Positions 1 through 8,625 are shown, counted from the stretch's first letter. The stretch is 64,000 nt of DNA from Halorarius litoreus (GCF_024362405.1 NZ_CP101454.1:3720001-3784000); one strand, 5' to 3'. Numbers and translations: made by a program. Notes: generated by a model not told the origin, from the letters alone.

Positions 1-564
1 GTAAGCGAACGCGTCGAGTGCGTTCTCGCAGGTCGAAACGTCGAACGTCGCGTCGTCGAGATACGCCTCCGTCAGTGCCAGATAGTCGGTGTCGTCGTCG
101 ACGACGAGCACTCGCAGCCGGTCGGTCGACGCCTCGTCCGCCTCCTCGGTCGTGGCTAACCGCTCGTTGCGCAGCTCCTGGCGCGTCGCGAGGTCGAGCC
201 ACTCTGCCACGGACGGCGGCAGCTGCTCGACCGTGACCGTGCCGCTGTCCGGCTGGATGGAGACGAGCCCGTAGTGTTCGAGCACGGGGAGGTCGCGGTG
301 ACGGAGCAGGTTGTACGCCTGCGTCTCGTCCGTGGGTCTGCCACTGGCTTCCTCGTCGGCCGTGGTGGCAGCCTCGTCGACCGCGGTGTCCGCGTCGGAG
401 GAACTGAGCGCCACGACGACCTCGCTCAACTCCTCGATGGTCGCGCGGCCGTGCTGTCGGAGGTGGAACAGCGCCAGCCGACGGGGCCGGGACTGGAGAA
501 TCTCGAACAGTTCCGCGCTACTCAGCTCGTCGCTACCCCTTTCGACTCGATTCGCTGGGCCCAT
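1..564 (-). CDS. DUF7344-type HTH fused to response-regulator receiver (partial)
   Basis: The gene runs leftward off the window edge; 188 residues are visible from the ATG at 562-564. Residues about 12-110 resemble the haloarchaeal DUF7344 winged-helix domain (LFEILQSRPRRLALFHLRQ, then LPVLEHYGLVSI). After a linker rich in Asp, Glu, Ala and Thr (about 50-75 within this part, and again at about 140-150), a receiver domain begins near residue 152 (RLRVLVVDDDTDYLAL), with the acidic Asp cluster expected of a CheY fold. The phosphoacceptor Asp would lie beyond the edge. An AT-rich tract at 593-601 (TGTATACTT, read leftward) is a candidate TATA box about 30 nt upstream, consistent with a leaderless transcript. 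Function inferred: phosphorelay-controlled transcription regulator. Domain order is seen; target genes are unknown. Confidence 0.75.
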   Translation of the reverse strand, partial: MGPANRVERGSDELSSAELFEILQSRPRRLALFHLRQHGRATIEELSEVVVALSSSDADTAVDEAATTADEEASGRPTDETQAYNLLRHRDLPVLEHYGLVSIQPDSGTVTVEQLPPSVAEWLDLATRQELRNERLATTEEADEASTDRLRVLVVDDDTDYLALTEAYLDDATFDVSTCENALDAFAY

Positions 565-688
565 ACACCCCGGTATCTGAGTCCGCCGTCAAGTGTATAC
601 TTACGCGGTGGTGGCCATCAACGCGCTAGTTGCTTCCGTGATATGTACCGTCGGACGCGCGCTCGGCCACGACGTAGTGGGCACCGAC

Positions 689-2335
689 TCAGACCAGCAC
701 GGGTGGGGCGGCGTACGGGTCGACTTGCACGTCGAGGAGCGTCGGGCGGTTGCTGGCCATCGCCGCCTCCAGCGCCGGGCCGAACCGCTCTGGGTCCTCG
801 ATGACCTCGCCGGCACAGCCGAAGCCGCGAGCCACGGCCGCGTAGTCCACCTCGGGGTGGAAGTCCGTGGACATGTCGAAGTTGTACCCCCCGAGCTGGC
901 TCATCTTCGAGGAGCCGAGCGAGTCGTTGTTCGTGACGACCACGGTCACCGGGAGGTCCTCGCGGGCCGCCGTCTCCAGTTCCGAGAGGTGGTAGCCGAT
1001 GCCGCCGTCGCCCGAGAGCGCGACGACCGGCGTGTCCGGGCGGGCTGCCTGCACCCCGAGTGCCTGGGGGAGACAGACGTTGATGCCGTCGCTCCCGCGG
1101 GCCTGGAGGTAGCGGACGCCCGCCTCCTTCGTCTCGTAGAACGCACCCGAGAAGAAGCCGGGGAAGCTCGTGGCGCTTACCAGGATACCCGACCCGGGAA
1201 TCCGCTCGTTGAGTTCGTGCATCACGCGCTGTGGTTTGATGGGCGCGTCGTCGCTCAGCAGGTCGTCGGCGTGACGCTCGCGCCAGTCGGCACGGGCGGC
1301 ATCCAGGTCGGCGATGCGGTCGGCGCGGGCCGAATCACCTGTGGCGGCGTCAGCGAACGCCGCGAGCGTCGGCTCGAGGTCCGCGCGAATCCCAACCGTG
1401 GGCTCGTAGTTCCGACCGAGCCACTCGGGGTCGAGGTCAACGTGGACCAGCGGCACGTCCTCAGGGACGAGCGTCCAGCCGACGCTCGTCAACTCGCCGA
1501 ATCTGGTTCCGACGCCGACGACGAGGTCGGCCTCCTCGACCGCGTCGTTCGCGACCTGACAGAACCCCCAGCGCCCGACGACACCGACCGCGTGCGGGTC
1601 GGTCTCCGCGATGGCGCCCTTCCCGTTCATCGAGGTGACGACGGGCACGTCCGCGGCGTGGGCGAACGCCGTGAGCTCCTCGCAGGCGTCGGCGCGAATC
1701 ACGCCCTCGCCGGCGACCACGACCGGGCGCTCGGCGTCTGTGAGCAGCTCGACGACCGCGGCCACGTCCTCGTCGCTCGGGCCGGGGCGCGTTCCGGGGT
1801 ACGAAGCGTCGACGTCGCCACGGGGTTCGCGGTCGGTGTCGGCGTTCATCACGTCCTCGGGGAGGTTGACGTGGGTGGGTGACGGGACGCCGGCGGTGGC
1901 CTCCCGCAGCGCGTGCTCGACGGCCTCGACCGCTCTGGCGGGAGTTTCGGCGTCGTAGCTCGACGCGACGAACGGGTCGAGGATGGCCGCGTTGTCGCCG
2001 TCCTGAATCACGCCGTTCCCGCGGTGTTCGCGGTCGTTCCCGCCTGTGAGCGCGAGGACAGGTGAGGACGCGCCGGCGGCCTCACACAGGCCGACGCCGA
2101 TGTAGGCGGCACCCGGGCCACTGACGCCGTCGACGACGCCCGCCGTCCGGCTGGCACGGGCGTAGCCGTCGGCCATCAGCGCCGCGGTCGCTTCGCTTCG
2201 CCCCAGAACGTGTCTGACCTCGGAGGCTGCGAGCGAGGCGTAGTACGGGTCCATCTGCTCACACGGGAACCCGAACACGGTGTCGATGCCGGCCTGTTCG
2301 AACAGCGTGACGATGGCGTCGGTGCTCCGCGTCAT
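689..2335 (-). CDS. Thiamine-pyrophosphate enzyme, acetolactate-synthase large-subunit-like
   Basis: This 548-residue ThDP-dependent enzyme has the three-domain order of the acetolactate synthase/pyruvate oxidase family. The N-terminal Pyr domain carries the cofactor-activating Glu in GRSEATAALMADGYARA (about residue 47). The middle domain spans about 190-330. The C-terminal PP domain holds the ThDP/Mg motif GDGG followed by NND (GDGGIGYHLSELE, VVTNNDSLG, about residues 440-475). The start MTRSTDAIV was chosen because family homology begins there; the frame is open 39 codons further upstream but that part looks non-coding. No regulatory small subunit (IlvN) is adjacent, so a biosynthetic acetolactate role is not assured. 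Sulfopyruvate or phosphonopyruvate decarboxylase-like or other 2-oxoacid chemistry is possible. Substrate is not determinable from the sequence. Confidence 0.85.
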   Translation of the reverse strand: MTRSTDAIVTLFEQAGIDTVFGFPCEQMDPYYASLAASEVRHVLGRSEATAALMADGYARASRTAGVVDGVSGPGAAYIGVGLCEAAGASSPVLALTGGNDREHRGNGVIQDGDNAAILDPFVASSYDAETPARAVEAVEHALREATAGVPSPTHVNLPEDVMNADTDREPRGDVDASYPGTRPGPSDEDVAAVVELLTDAERPVVVAGEGVIRADACEELTAFAHAADVPVVTSMNGKGAIAETDPHAVGVVGRWGFCQVANDAVEEADLVVGVGTRFGELTSVGWTLVPEDVPLVHVDLDPEWLGRNYEPTVGIRADLEPTLAAFADAATGDSARADRIADLDAARADWRERHADDLLSDDAPIKPQRVMHELNERIPGSGILVSATSFPGFFSGAFYETKEAGVRYLQARGSDGINVCLPQALGVQAARPDTPVVALSGDGGIGYHLSELETAAREDLPVTVVVTNNDSLGSSKMSQLGGYNFDMSTDFHPEVDYAAVARGFGCAGEVIEDPERFGPALEAAMASNRPTLLDVQVDPYAAPPVLV

Positions 2336-2501
2336 CGGTCTCCCCCGGATTGGTCGGGTCGCATGGGCGGCGAAACAGGGCGTCGGTAGAAAAACGCATC
2401 CCCGGTCAAACGATGCCCACTCGGTTCGTTCGGCCGGGACCATCCGTGGCACAACCTGTCGCGGAAGCTATATTTCCGTGATTGACATGTACTCCGCTGG
2501 T

Positions 2502-2729
2502 ATGACACGTTTCACGAATGTGCTGGTGAATGCGGTAATCGGATTCTCCGTCGCGTACCTCCTCGGCTCACGCCTCCAGCGCCGACGGACTAGTGTGGTC
2601 GGCGGCCTCGTGTTCGGCCTCGTCTGGGGCGTGATGGCCAGCCAGCAGATCGACCGGCTACAGGCCAAGGCGACGACCGACGACGGCGACACCCCCCGCG
2701 AGTCGAAGCCGACCATCGTCCTTCCCTGA
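2502..2729 (+). CDS. Small hypothetical membrane protein
   Basis: A 75-residue protein with two short hydrophobic stretches (about 6-22 NVLVNAVIGFSVAYLLG and 33-46 VVGGLVFGLVWGVMA) separated by an Arg-rich turn (RLQRRRT), and a polar C-terminal tail. ATG 2502 lies about 26 nt downstream of the TATA-like CTATATTT at 2469-2476, which fits a leaderless start. It faces away from the ThDP enzyme gene. No family recognised. Coding status rests on codon bias, the promoter and the typical two-helix pattern. Confidence 0.6.
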   Translation: MTRFTNVLVNAVIGFSVAYLLGSRLQRRRTSVVGGLVFGLVWGVMASQQIDRLQAKATTDDGDTPRESKPTIVLP

Positions 2730-2807
2730 ATGTGGGGCTCGAACGGAGTGGACGCCGCTCGGGGGTGACCGTCGAGATCTGACCGCGACCGTGTCGCTCG
2801 CTCCGAC

Positions 2808-2849
2808 CAATTAAAGTCGACTTGTTCTAATGTTAGGCCAGTAGAACTC
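2808..2849 (+). promoter_or_regulatory. B12-linked promoter/operator block, copy 1 (dyad GTTCTA-N12-TAGAAC)
   Basis: The block begins CAATTAAAGTC at 2808-2818, whose AATTAAAG is TATA-like. A dyad follows: GTTCTA at 2824-2829, a 12-nt spacer, and TAGAAC at 2842-2847. It ends one base before the ATG at 2851. It matches the block at 8626-8667 in 32 of 42 positions without gaps. The difference in the left dyad arm (T to C) is compensated in the right arm (A to G). It is therefore most simply a promoter with an overlapping operator for a dimeric regulator, shared with the cobA operon. The regulator is unknown. Confidence 0.7.
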
Positions 2850-2850
2850 G

Positions 2851-3888
2851 ATGGCGTCAGAGACTCCCCCGTCCGACGAGGTGGTCGTCCTCGTCGGCGG
2901 CACCACGCGAACCGCGACCATCCAGGGCATCAGCGCCGCGGGCGCCGACCCGGACGTGATGGTCCACACCCCGAGCGCCGACCTCGAGATCGTCAGCTAC
3001 GGCGAGCCCACACGGTCGCCCGTCGTGCCCGTGAGCCCGACCGGCTGTCCCACGCCCGCGGTCGTCACCCGTGCAGTGCTGGAGCTGGCGAGTGTCGACA
3101 CCGTCGCCGTCGACGCTGGGCTCGCGAAGCCCACCGGAGCACCGACGGTCGACCTCGGCGCAGAGCCGGGCGGAGACGTGCGCGACGCCGAGCCGGTGGC
3201 GAACGCCCACGAGCTGGTCGAGAGGGCACGCGCGTTCGGCCGCTCGCTCCCAGCAGGGCGCGTGCTCGTCGGCGAGACCATCCCCGGCGGGACGACGACC
3301 GCACTCGGCGTCCTCACGGTGCTCGGCGAACGCGACGCCGTCTCCTCGTCGCTCCCCGAGAACCCGCTCTCGCAGAAACACGACGCCGTCGCAGCGGGCC
3401 TCAACGCCAGCCGCCTCGACGCAGGGGCGCTCGCGGGCCGGCCGACCGAGGCCGTCCGCCGGATGGGTGACCCGGTGCTGGCGGCGGTCGCCGGACTCGT
3501 CGAGGGGGCCGTCGAGTCGGGCACGACGGTCACGCTCGCCGGCGGTACCCAGCTGGCGACCGCCGCAGCGCTCGTCCGGCACGCCGGCGTCGACGCCCCG
3601 CTCGAACTCGCGACCACCTCGTTCGTCGCCGGCGACGACTCCGCGGACATCCAGGGACTCGCCGCCGACCTCAACCTCGACCTCACGGTCACGGACCCGG
3701 CGTTCGACGCCCTCGACCACCCTGCGACGGACGCGTACGTTCGCGGCGAGGCGAAAGAGGGCGTCGGGATGGGTGGCCTGCTCGCGCTCGCCGCCGAGCG
3801 AGACGTGCCGATGGCCGACGTGCGCGAGCGAGTCGCCACACTCACCGACGACCTGCTCGCCGAGACGCCGGAGACGCGAACGCCCTGA
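2851..3888 (+). CDS. CobT-like nicotinate-nucleotide phosphoribosyltransferase homologue (UPF0284)
   Basis: 345 residues of the archaeal UPF0284/TIGR00303 family, distantly related to CobT (nicotinate-nucleotide:dimethylbenzimidazole phosphoribosyltransferase), which activates the lower-ligand base for cobalamin loop assembly. Seen: an N-terminal [11 protein letters not shown] segment, Gly-rich loops [15 protein letters not shown] (about 148-162) and [14 protein letters not shown] (about 226-239), and the conserved C-terminal [13 protein letters not shown]. The ATG lies directly behind a promoter dyad shared with the B12 operon 5.8 kb away, which supports a corrinoid role. It ends one base before the convergent gene at 3890. 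Enzymatic activity is inferred from family membership only. Confidence 0.8.
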   Translation: MASETPPSDEVVVLVGGTTRTATIQGISAAGADPDVMVHTPSADLEIVSYGEPTRSPVVPVSPTGCPTPAVVTRAVLELASVDTVAVDAGLAKPTGAPTVDLGAEPGGDVRDAEPVANAHELVERARAFGRSLPAGRVLVGETIPGGTTTALGVLTVLGERDAVSSSLPENPLSQKHDAVAAGLNASRLDAGALAGRPTEAVRRMGDPVLAAVAGLVEGAVESGTTVTLAGGTQLATAAALVRHAGVDAPLELATTSFVAGDDSADIQGLAADLNLDLTVTDPAFDALDHPATDAYVRGEAKEGVGMGGLLALAAERDVPMADVRERVATLTDDLLAETPETRTP

Positions 3889-3889
3889 G

Positions 3890-4609
3890 CTACCCCTCCT
3901 CGATCATCGTGAGCGACCGGGTGTAGCGCCGTACGAGCGAGCCGTCCTCGGCGAGTAGGTCGACCCGGAACCGTTTCGTCCCGGTGACTTCCTGTAACTC
4001 GTCTTCTCGGATGGTGAACTCGTAGGGGGGCTCGCGGTCGACGACGAGCGTCCGGTCGCCGCTCGCGACCACCACGCGGTCGACGCCCTCGGACTCGGTC
4101 AGGTGGCAGTGGACCGTCGTCGTCCCGTTGGGGGCCGTCCCCTTGACGCACGTGAGTCCCGGCGCGACGTCGACGCCGCCGTCCTCGAGTGTCGACTGGA
4201 AGTCGATGGTCATCGGCCCGACCGGGTACGTGCCGAGGACGACCACCAGCGCGAGGAAGAGCCCGAGACTGAGGTTCGGCAGGTGGAGGTGCCCGCCGAG
4301 CGTGAGGTGAGTGCCCTGTCGACGGAGCCGCTGGTACACCGGGATGACGACGAGGTGGTGGAACGGCCCGTACACGACGAGCACGAACCCGTAGGCTGCC
4401 GTGTACCGGAGGAGCCACGTCTCGGTGAAGTACGACCCCAGGACGTTGGAGCCGGCCCACACGAAGAAGCCGAAGAAGAACAGCGCGCCGCTCTTCAGGG
4501 TGCGCCACGAGAGACTGTTCGCGTAGTAGACGGTGAGCAGGGTGTTCCACGCGCCCCGGAGGGTCCGCGCGAACAGCTCGCCCGGAGTGTCGGCGTGCGT
4601 CTCGCTCAT
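3890..4609 (-). CDS. Membrane protein of unknown function, end of cox operon
   Basis: 239 residues. The N-terminal half has four hydrophobic segments (about 39-55 GALFFFGFFVWAGSN, 66-80, 85-96, 110-130). The C-terminal half (about 135-239) is a soluble, beta-rich domain with two Cys (LTCVKG and VHCHL) that could form a disulfide or bind metal. Its ATG overlaps the stop of the heme O synthase gene by 4 bp (ATGA), so the two are translationally coupled and it belongs to the oxidase operon. An assembly or accessory role is suggested by position only. No family recognised. Confidence 0.75.
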   Translation of the reverse strand: MSETHADTPGELFARTLRGAWNTLLTVYYANSLSWRTLKSGALFFFGFFVWAGSNVLGSYFTETWLLRYTAAYGFVLVVYGPFHHLVVIPVYQRLRRQGTHLTLGGHLHLPNLSLGLFLALVVVLGTYPVGPMTIDFQSTLEDGGVDVAPGLTCVKGTAPNGTTTVHCHLTESEGVDRVVVASGDRTLVVDREPPYEFTIREDELQEVTGTKRFRVDLLAEDGSLVRRYTRSLTMIEEG

Positions 4610-5679
4610 CGTGACCCCTCCAGCACGCGGTCACGGAGCCGCGTCGCGTGGTTCGAGAGCGCCACCAGGACGCGACTCGGTCCGTACCGCCAGCCATGGG
4701 CCGACGCCCACTCGACCGGAGCCCGCCAGTCGACCGGCGACGCGCGGACGCCGCGCAACGCGGGGCGTCGCCGCCAGAGCCACGCGTGCAGTCCCATCGT
4801 GGCGAGGGCGGTGACGAGGAGCGTCACGGCCGACGGCTGGGACACCCCACCCCCGGCGGCCCAGGCCAAGAACAGCACGGCGAGGTAGCAGTTCGACGTG
4901 AAGAACGCCAGCACGGCGGCTGGCTCCGTGCGCACACGGTAGAAGCGCCGGTACGCGACGAGGAACGGCGGGGAGCCGACCAGCACGGCCACGGCGTAGA
5001 CGCCGCCGGCCACCGGCACCAGCAGCACGGCGGTCCCGACCGTCGCCAGCGCAGCGACCCAGACCGCCGTAGCCGTTCGACCGACCGAGGCCACGGCGGG
5101 CAGCGTCGGCACCTCGACCGCTGCGAAGTCGTCGCGGTAGACATACGCCAGTGCCCACGCGTGAGCGGGCGTCCAGACGAACACGAGCGCCGCCGCGAGG
5201 AGCGCGACCGGCTCCAGCGGGCGGACGGCCGTCCAGCCCGCCAGCACCGGGAACGAGCCCGCAGAGCCACCGAGGACGACCCCCAGGCGGGAGCGGCGCT
5301 TGAGCCCCGCCGTGTAGAGCCCGACGTAGGCGGCCACGCCGAGCCACATGTAGCCGACGGCGACCGGCGGAAGCGAGGCGAGCCCGACGACTGTTCCCGC
5401 CAGCAGGAGGCCGACGGCGAACGCGAGGGCTACCTCTTGTGAGAGCTCACCGCTCGGCAGCGGGCGGTCGGCGGTTCGCTCCATCTCGCGGTCGAGGTCG
5501 CGGTCGTACCAGCAGTTGAGCGCCGCCGACCCGCCAGCGACGAACGCGCCGGCGACGAGGAAGCCGCCGACCCGAGCGACGGGCGCACCACCGGCCGCGA
5601 AGAGGCCACAGAGGCCGGTCAGCGACAGCAGCGCGACGATCCGCGGCTTCACCAGCGAGAGTAGGTGGCCGAGGGACAT
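4606..5679 (-). CDS. ctaB: Protoheme IX farnesyltransferase (heme O synthase)
   Basis: A 357-residue UbiA-superfamily prenyltransferase that adds a farnesyl-type chain to heme B to make heme O for terminal oxidases. The diagnostic motif NCWYDRDLDREMERTADRPL (about residues 55-74) contains the N-x3-D-x3-D metal/prenyl-diphosphate site. About eight to nine membrane helices follow. The protein is somewhat longer than typical CtaB (about 290-310), with a 50-residue soluble C-terminal tail (WRAPVEWASAHGWRYGPSR). It starts one base after the stop of subunit I and overlaps the next gene by 4 bp, so it is part of the oxidase operon. Confidence 0.92.
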   Translation of the reverse strand: MSLGHLLSLVKPRIVALLSLTGLCGLFAAGGAPVARVGGFLVAGAFVAGGSAALNCWYDRDLDREMERTADRPLPSGELSQEVALAFAVGLLLAGTVVGLASLPPVAVGYMWLGVAAYVGLYTAGLKRRSRLGVVLGGSAGSFPVLAGWTAVRPLEPVALLAAALVFVWTPAHAWALAYVYRDDFAAVEVPTLPAVASVGRTATAVWVAALATVGTAVLLVPVAGGVYAVAVLVGSPPFLVAYRRFYRVRTEPAAVLAFFTSNCYLAVLFLAWAAGGGVSQPSAVTLLVTALATMGLHAWLWRRRPALRGVRASPVDWRAPVEWASAHGWRYGPSRVLVALSNHATRLRDRVLEGSR

Positions 5680-5680
5680 G

Positions 5681-7396
5681 TCAGGGCCCGACGTGCCAGA
5701 CCTGCGAGAGTAGGAGCCAGTTCAGCGCCCACAGCACCACGAACGTGGCGAAGAACACGAGCACGAACACGAACGTGCCGCGCATGCTCTGGTGGTGTGG
5801 CGCGTCTGCTGGGTCACCCCCGTCGGCGGCGGCACGGAGCGCTTCGATGCGCGGATCGCCGGTGAACTCGCCGCCGAGGAGCAGCGAGCCGACCGCGACG
5901 GCCACGAACAGGGCCCCGCCGACGATGGCGACGAGGGCGGCGATGCCGAACACCGCGAAGAACGGCCGGGCGGCCGTGAACGCGAACTCCGTGCCAGGGA
6001 TGTCCATCACGGTCGGATGCCGGCGCGGCACGCCGAACAGCACGCCGAGGTACATCATCATCAGCACCGCGACCGACATCGCCCCGGCGTAGAGATACGG
6101 CTGTATCGTCGCGAGGACACCGCCGACCCACTCGCGGCCGAACACGAGGCGGACGACGTAGTAGCCGAGTCCCATGAACGCCAGCGTCGTGCCCGTCGCG
6201 ACCGTCCCGTGGAAGTGGCCAGGCACGGCGAGCGTGTTGTGCCACGTCATGTTGAGCTGCATCTGCCCCATCATCACGCCGGTGATACCGCCCAGGAACC
6301 CGAACAGGATGATGGACATAACCGTCGCGGCGAACCCAGGGTCCCGCCACGGCGCGGACCACAGCCAGCCGAACAGGCCGCCACCCTGCCCCTTGCGCCG
6401 ACGACCGGCTTCGAGGCCGGCGGGAATGGCGAACGCGTGGATCATGCTCGCCAGGACCGCGCCGTACGCGGCGTACGAGGTGTTCCAGAGCCGCCAGCCC
6501 AGCCCGACCGCGGGGTCGGACATCAGATGGTGGGCCGCGCCCATGTTGATGAAAAACAGGTAGAGGACGAACGCGAACCGCGAGACCTTCTCGGAGGCGA
6601 CCTCCGCGCCGCCAACGACGTGGGTCATGAAGTACCAGACGGTGATCATCGCCAGGAGGTTGATCTGCTGGCTCCCGTGCCCGATGATCCAGTACATCTG
6701 GCGGTACCACGCGGCGTCGATGTGCGCGAGCCAGCCGATCCGCCAGAAGAACGTCGGGACGAAGGTGATGAGGCCGCCCACGATGGCTTCGGCAGCGACG
6801 ATGGCCGTACAGAACGCGCCGAACGTGACGAGCGGCAGTGTCTTCGACGGGTACTCGCGCTTCTCTCTCCAGACGGTCCCGAGGAACGGCACCGCCGCGA
6901 CGAGCGCGCCGAGGAGGAACAGGATGGCCCCGAGGTAGAACGACGCCGGCGACGGAAGCGGTGCGTACGAGGTCAGGAGCGGTGCCTGATTCGGCACCTC
7001 CTGCGTCCAGATGCCGTAGGTGACGACGAGCGCGCCCACGGCCATCAGCGCGTAGCCCGCCTTGGCGACCCACGGCAGCGCGAGCTTCCGCCCAAGGACG
7101 AACGCGCCGCCGACGTACAGGATGGCGATCTCCATGAACACCATCCAGAAGATGAGCAGGTACCACGCGTGGACCGAGAGGTACCGGTAGAAGTCGCTGG
7201 GCGAGAGCAGGCCGATCAGCTCCCACCGGGTCAAGGCGACGAAGATGGCGAATATCCCCCCGATGAGGAGGGCGACGATGGCCGTCAGGCCGAACAGTTT
7301 CACCATGTCCTCCGCGCTCCGGTGGATGTGGAGGCCGGTGACGCCACACGTCCGGAAGCCGTCGTCGTCGTACTCGAACGTGCTCAGGCCGAACAT
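5681..7396 (-). CDS. Heme-copper oxidoreductase subunit I lacking the active-site Tyr
   Basis: 571 residues with about 12-14 membrane helices, resembling ba3-like (B-type) haloarchaeal subunit I. Metal ligands are all visible: low-spin heme His76 (SVHAWYL), CuB His240 (WIIGHGSQQ), the CuB pair His289-His290 (GAAHH), and HFH at 394-396 (high- and low-spin heme). The helix VI motif that reads HPxVY in A- and B-type oxidases reads H-G-S-Q-Q here, so the cross-linked Tyr is replaced by Gln244. That loss is typical of nitric oxide reductase-like members. A Tyr at 279 in helix VII lies ten residues before the HH pair; the cbb3 Tyr lies six before, so a substitute is not obvious. It may be an unusual oxidase or a CuA-linked NO reductase. 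It starts one base after subunit II ends. Confidence 0.88.
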   Translation of the reverse strand: MFGLSTFEYDDDGFRTCGVTGLHIHRSAEDMVKLFGLTAIVALLIGGIFAIFVALTRWELIGLLSPSDFYRYLSVHAWYLLIFWMVFMEIAILYVGGAFVLGRKLALPWVAKAGYALMAVGALVVTYGIWTQEVPNQAPLLTSYAPLPSPASFYLGAILFLLGALVAAVPFLGTVWREKREYPSKTLPLVTFGAFCTAIVAAEAIVGGLITFVPTFFWRIGWLAHIDAAWYRQMYWIIGHGSQQINLLAMITVWYFMTHVVGGAEVASEKVSRFAFVLYLFFINMGAAHHLMSDPAVGLGWRLWNTSYAAYGAVLASMIHAFAIPAGLEAGRRRKGQGGGLFGWLWSAPWRDPGFAATVMSIILFGFLGGITGVMMGQMQLNMTWHNTLAVPGHFHGTVATGTTLAFMGLGYYVVRLVFGREWVGGVLATIQPYLYAGAMSVAVLMMMYLGVLFGVPRRHPTVMDIPGTEFAFTAARPFFAVFGIAALVAIVGGALFVAVAVGSLLLGGEFTGDPRIEALRAAADGGDPADAPHHQSMRGTFVFVLVFFATFVVLWALNWLLLSQVWHVGP

Positions 7397-7397
7397 C

Positions 7398-8372
7398 TCA
7401 CACCACCTCCACGACGCCCTTCATCCCGAGCGAGAGATGGGGCTCGCAGTAGTACCGGTACACGCCTTCGGTGTCGAACGTGTGTTCGAACGTGAAGCCG
7501 GAGTTCTCCAGGCCCTCGTGGCCCTGCCAGCCGGCACCGTCGGGCTGGCTGTCGACGAGGACGTTGTGGTTGTCCGAGGTCCACTCGAACGAGACCGTCG
7601 TGCCGGGCGACACCTGCACGGCGGCCGGCTCGAACGCGAACGTGCCGCCGTTGCCCTCCGCACCGACGGTGACGGTGGCCTGGTCCTGGCCGGTCGCGTC
7701 CATCGGCGACCCGCCGTAGTTCTCGGTCGCGCCGCCGGTCTCGTCGGTGAACCAGCCGCCGTAGTCGGCGGATTCCTCCCCACCCGACGACTGCTGCTGA
7801 ACCACCGACTCGTCGTAGTCGCGCACGAGGAACTTCCCGTGCATCGAGCGGTGGCCGGTGCCGCAGAACTCGTTGCAGACGACGTGGTACGTCCCGGGAT
7901 CGTCGAACGACATCTCGATGACCCACTCGTACCCCGGAAGGACCTGCAGCGAGATCTGCTGGCTCAGGTTGTCGGCGTTGCGCACCGAGAAGCCGTGCTG
8001 CACGTCGTACGACGCGAGGTGGAACTTGTACGTCTCGCCGGGTCGCAGGACGACGGGCAGGCCGTCCCAGTCCCACTGGAGCGCGCCGACGTACACGTCT
8101 TCGCCCGGCGGGACCAGCAGCTCCTCGCCGTCGACGGGCAGTACGCTCGCCGACTCCGTGTACGACTGTACCTTCGACTGAAACGCCTCGGGACTGACCC
8201 TGTAGGTCGGCCCCATCTGGTTCTGCTCGCCGGCCTGCGTCCAGCCGATCATCCAGCCGAACAGGCTCAGTGCCCACGCGCCGCTGATGCCGAGCCAGAG
8301 CGTCTCGCGGCGGTTCACCTCGCGGTTCCACCAGTTCCCCTCCGGCGACTCGAGCGGCGAATGCTCGTCCAT
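7398..8372 (-). CDS. Oxidase subunit II: CuA domain fused to a halocyanin-type blue copper domain
   Basis: 324 residues. One N-terminal membrane helix (about 25-44) anchors the protein, with the rest outside the cell. The first cupredoxin domain has a complete CuA site: His126, Cys166, Glu168, Cys170, His174 and Met177 (CNEFCGTGHRSM). After a Gly/Ser/acidic linker (about 193-232), a second cupredoxin domain (233-324) carries type-1 copper ligands His269, Cys309, His312 and Met317 (YYCEPHLSLGM). The fusion would place the electron carrier next to CuA, as if a halocyanin donor had been tethered to subunit II. It lies between the small subunit and subunit I in one operon. Confidence 0.92.
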   Translation of the reverse strand: MDEHSPLESPEGNWWNREVNRRETLWLGISGAWALSLFGWMIGWTQAGEQNQMGPTYRVSPEAFQSKVQSYTESASVLPVDGEELLVPPGEDVYVGALQWDWDGLPVVLRPGETYKFHLASYDVQHGFSVRNADNLSQQISLQVLPGYEWVIEMSFDDPGTYHVVCNEFCGTGHRSMHGKFLVRDYDESVVQQQSSGGEESADYGGWFTDETGGATENYGGSPMDATGQDQATVTVGAEGNGGTFAFEPAAVQVSPGTTVSFEWTSDNHNVLVDSQPDGAGWQGHEGLENSGFTFEHTFDTEGVYRYYCEPHLSLGMKGVVEVV

Positions 8373-8378
8373 GCTCGA

Positions 8379-8537
8379 TCACCCCGGCCCGACCGCGAGG
8401 AGGTCAATCAGTCCCAGTACGATGTACGACAGCGTGAAGAACAGCAAGGCTGCCAGCGCGAGCAGCCACTCGCTGTCGAGTATCTGCTGTGGCCACGGCG
8501 CCGGGTCCTCCGCGGCCTCGGTCCCGTCATGTGACAT
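8379..8537 (-). CDS. Small single-helix oxidase subunit (subunit IIa-like)
   Basis: 52 residues: a short acidic N-terminus, then one hydrophobic helix (about 24-48, EWLLALAALLFFTLSYIVLGLIDLL). It is the first gene of the oxidase operon, 6 nt before subunit II. One-helix subunits of this kind accompany ba3-type oxidases (subunit IIa or the Natronomonas small subunits); here the assignment rests on size, helix and position. Start ATG 8535-8537 (MSHDGTEA) was chosen because upstream codons in this frame look non-coding. Its promoter lies in the divergent region shared with cobA (8538-8709). Confidence 0.7.
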   Translation of the reverse strand: MSHDGTEAAEDPAPWPQQILDSEWLLALAALLFFTLSYIVLGLIDLLAVGPG

Positions 8538-8625
8538 ACGTGGTGTTCGTAGCGCCGCTACCAAGGTCGGAGCCCCGAAGATGTTCGGTACCCGTTCCCA
8601 CGATCTGACACTGCCGCCCTCCAAA

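Noticed and set aside
2761-2850. Possible cobalamin riboswitch before the CobT-like gene (and before cobA).
   Set aside because: No B12-box or multi-stem aptamer fits in the short leaders; the shared block is a simple dyad beside a TATA-like element.
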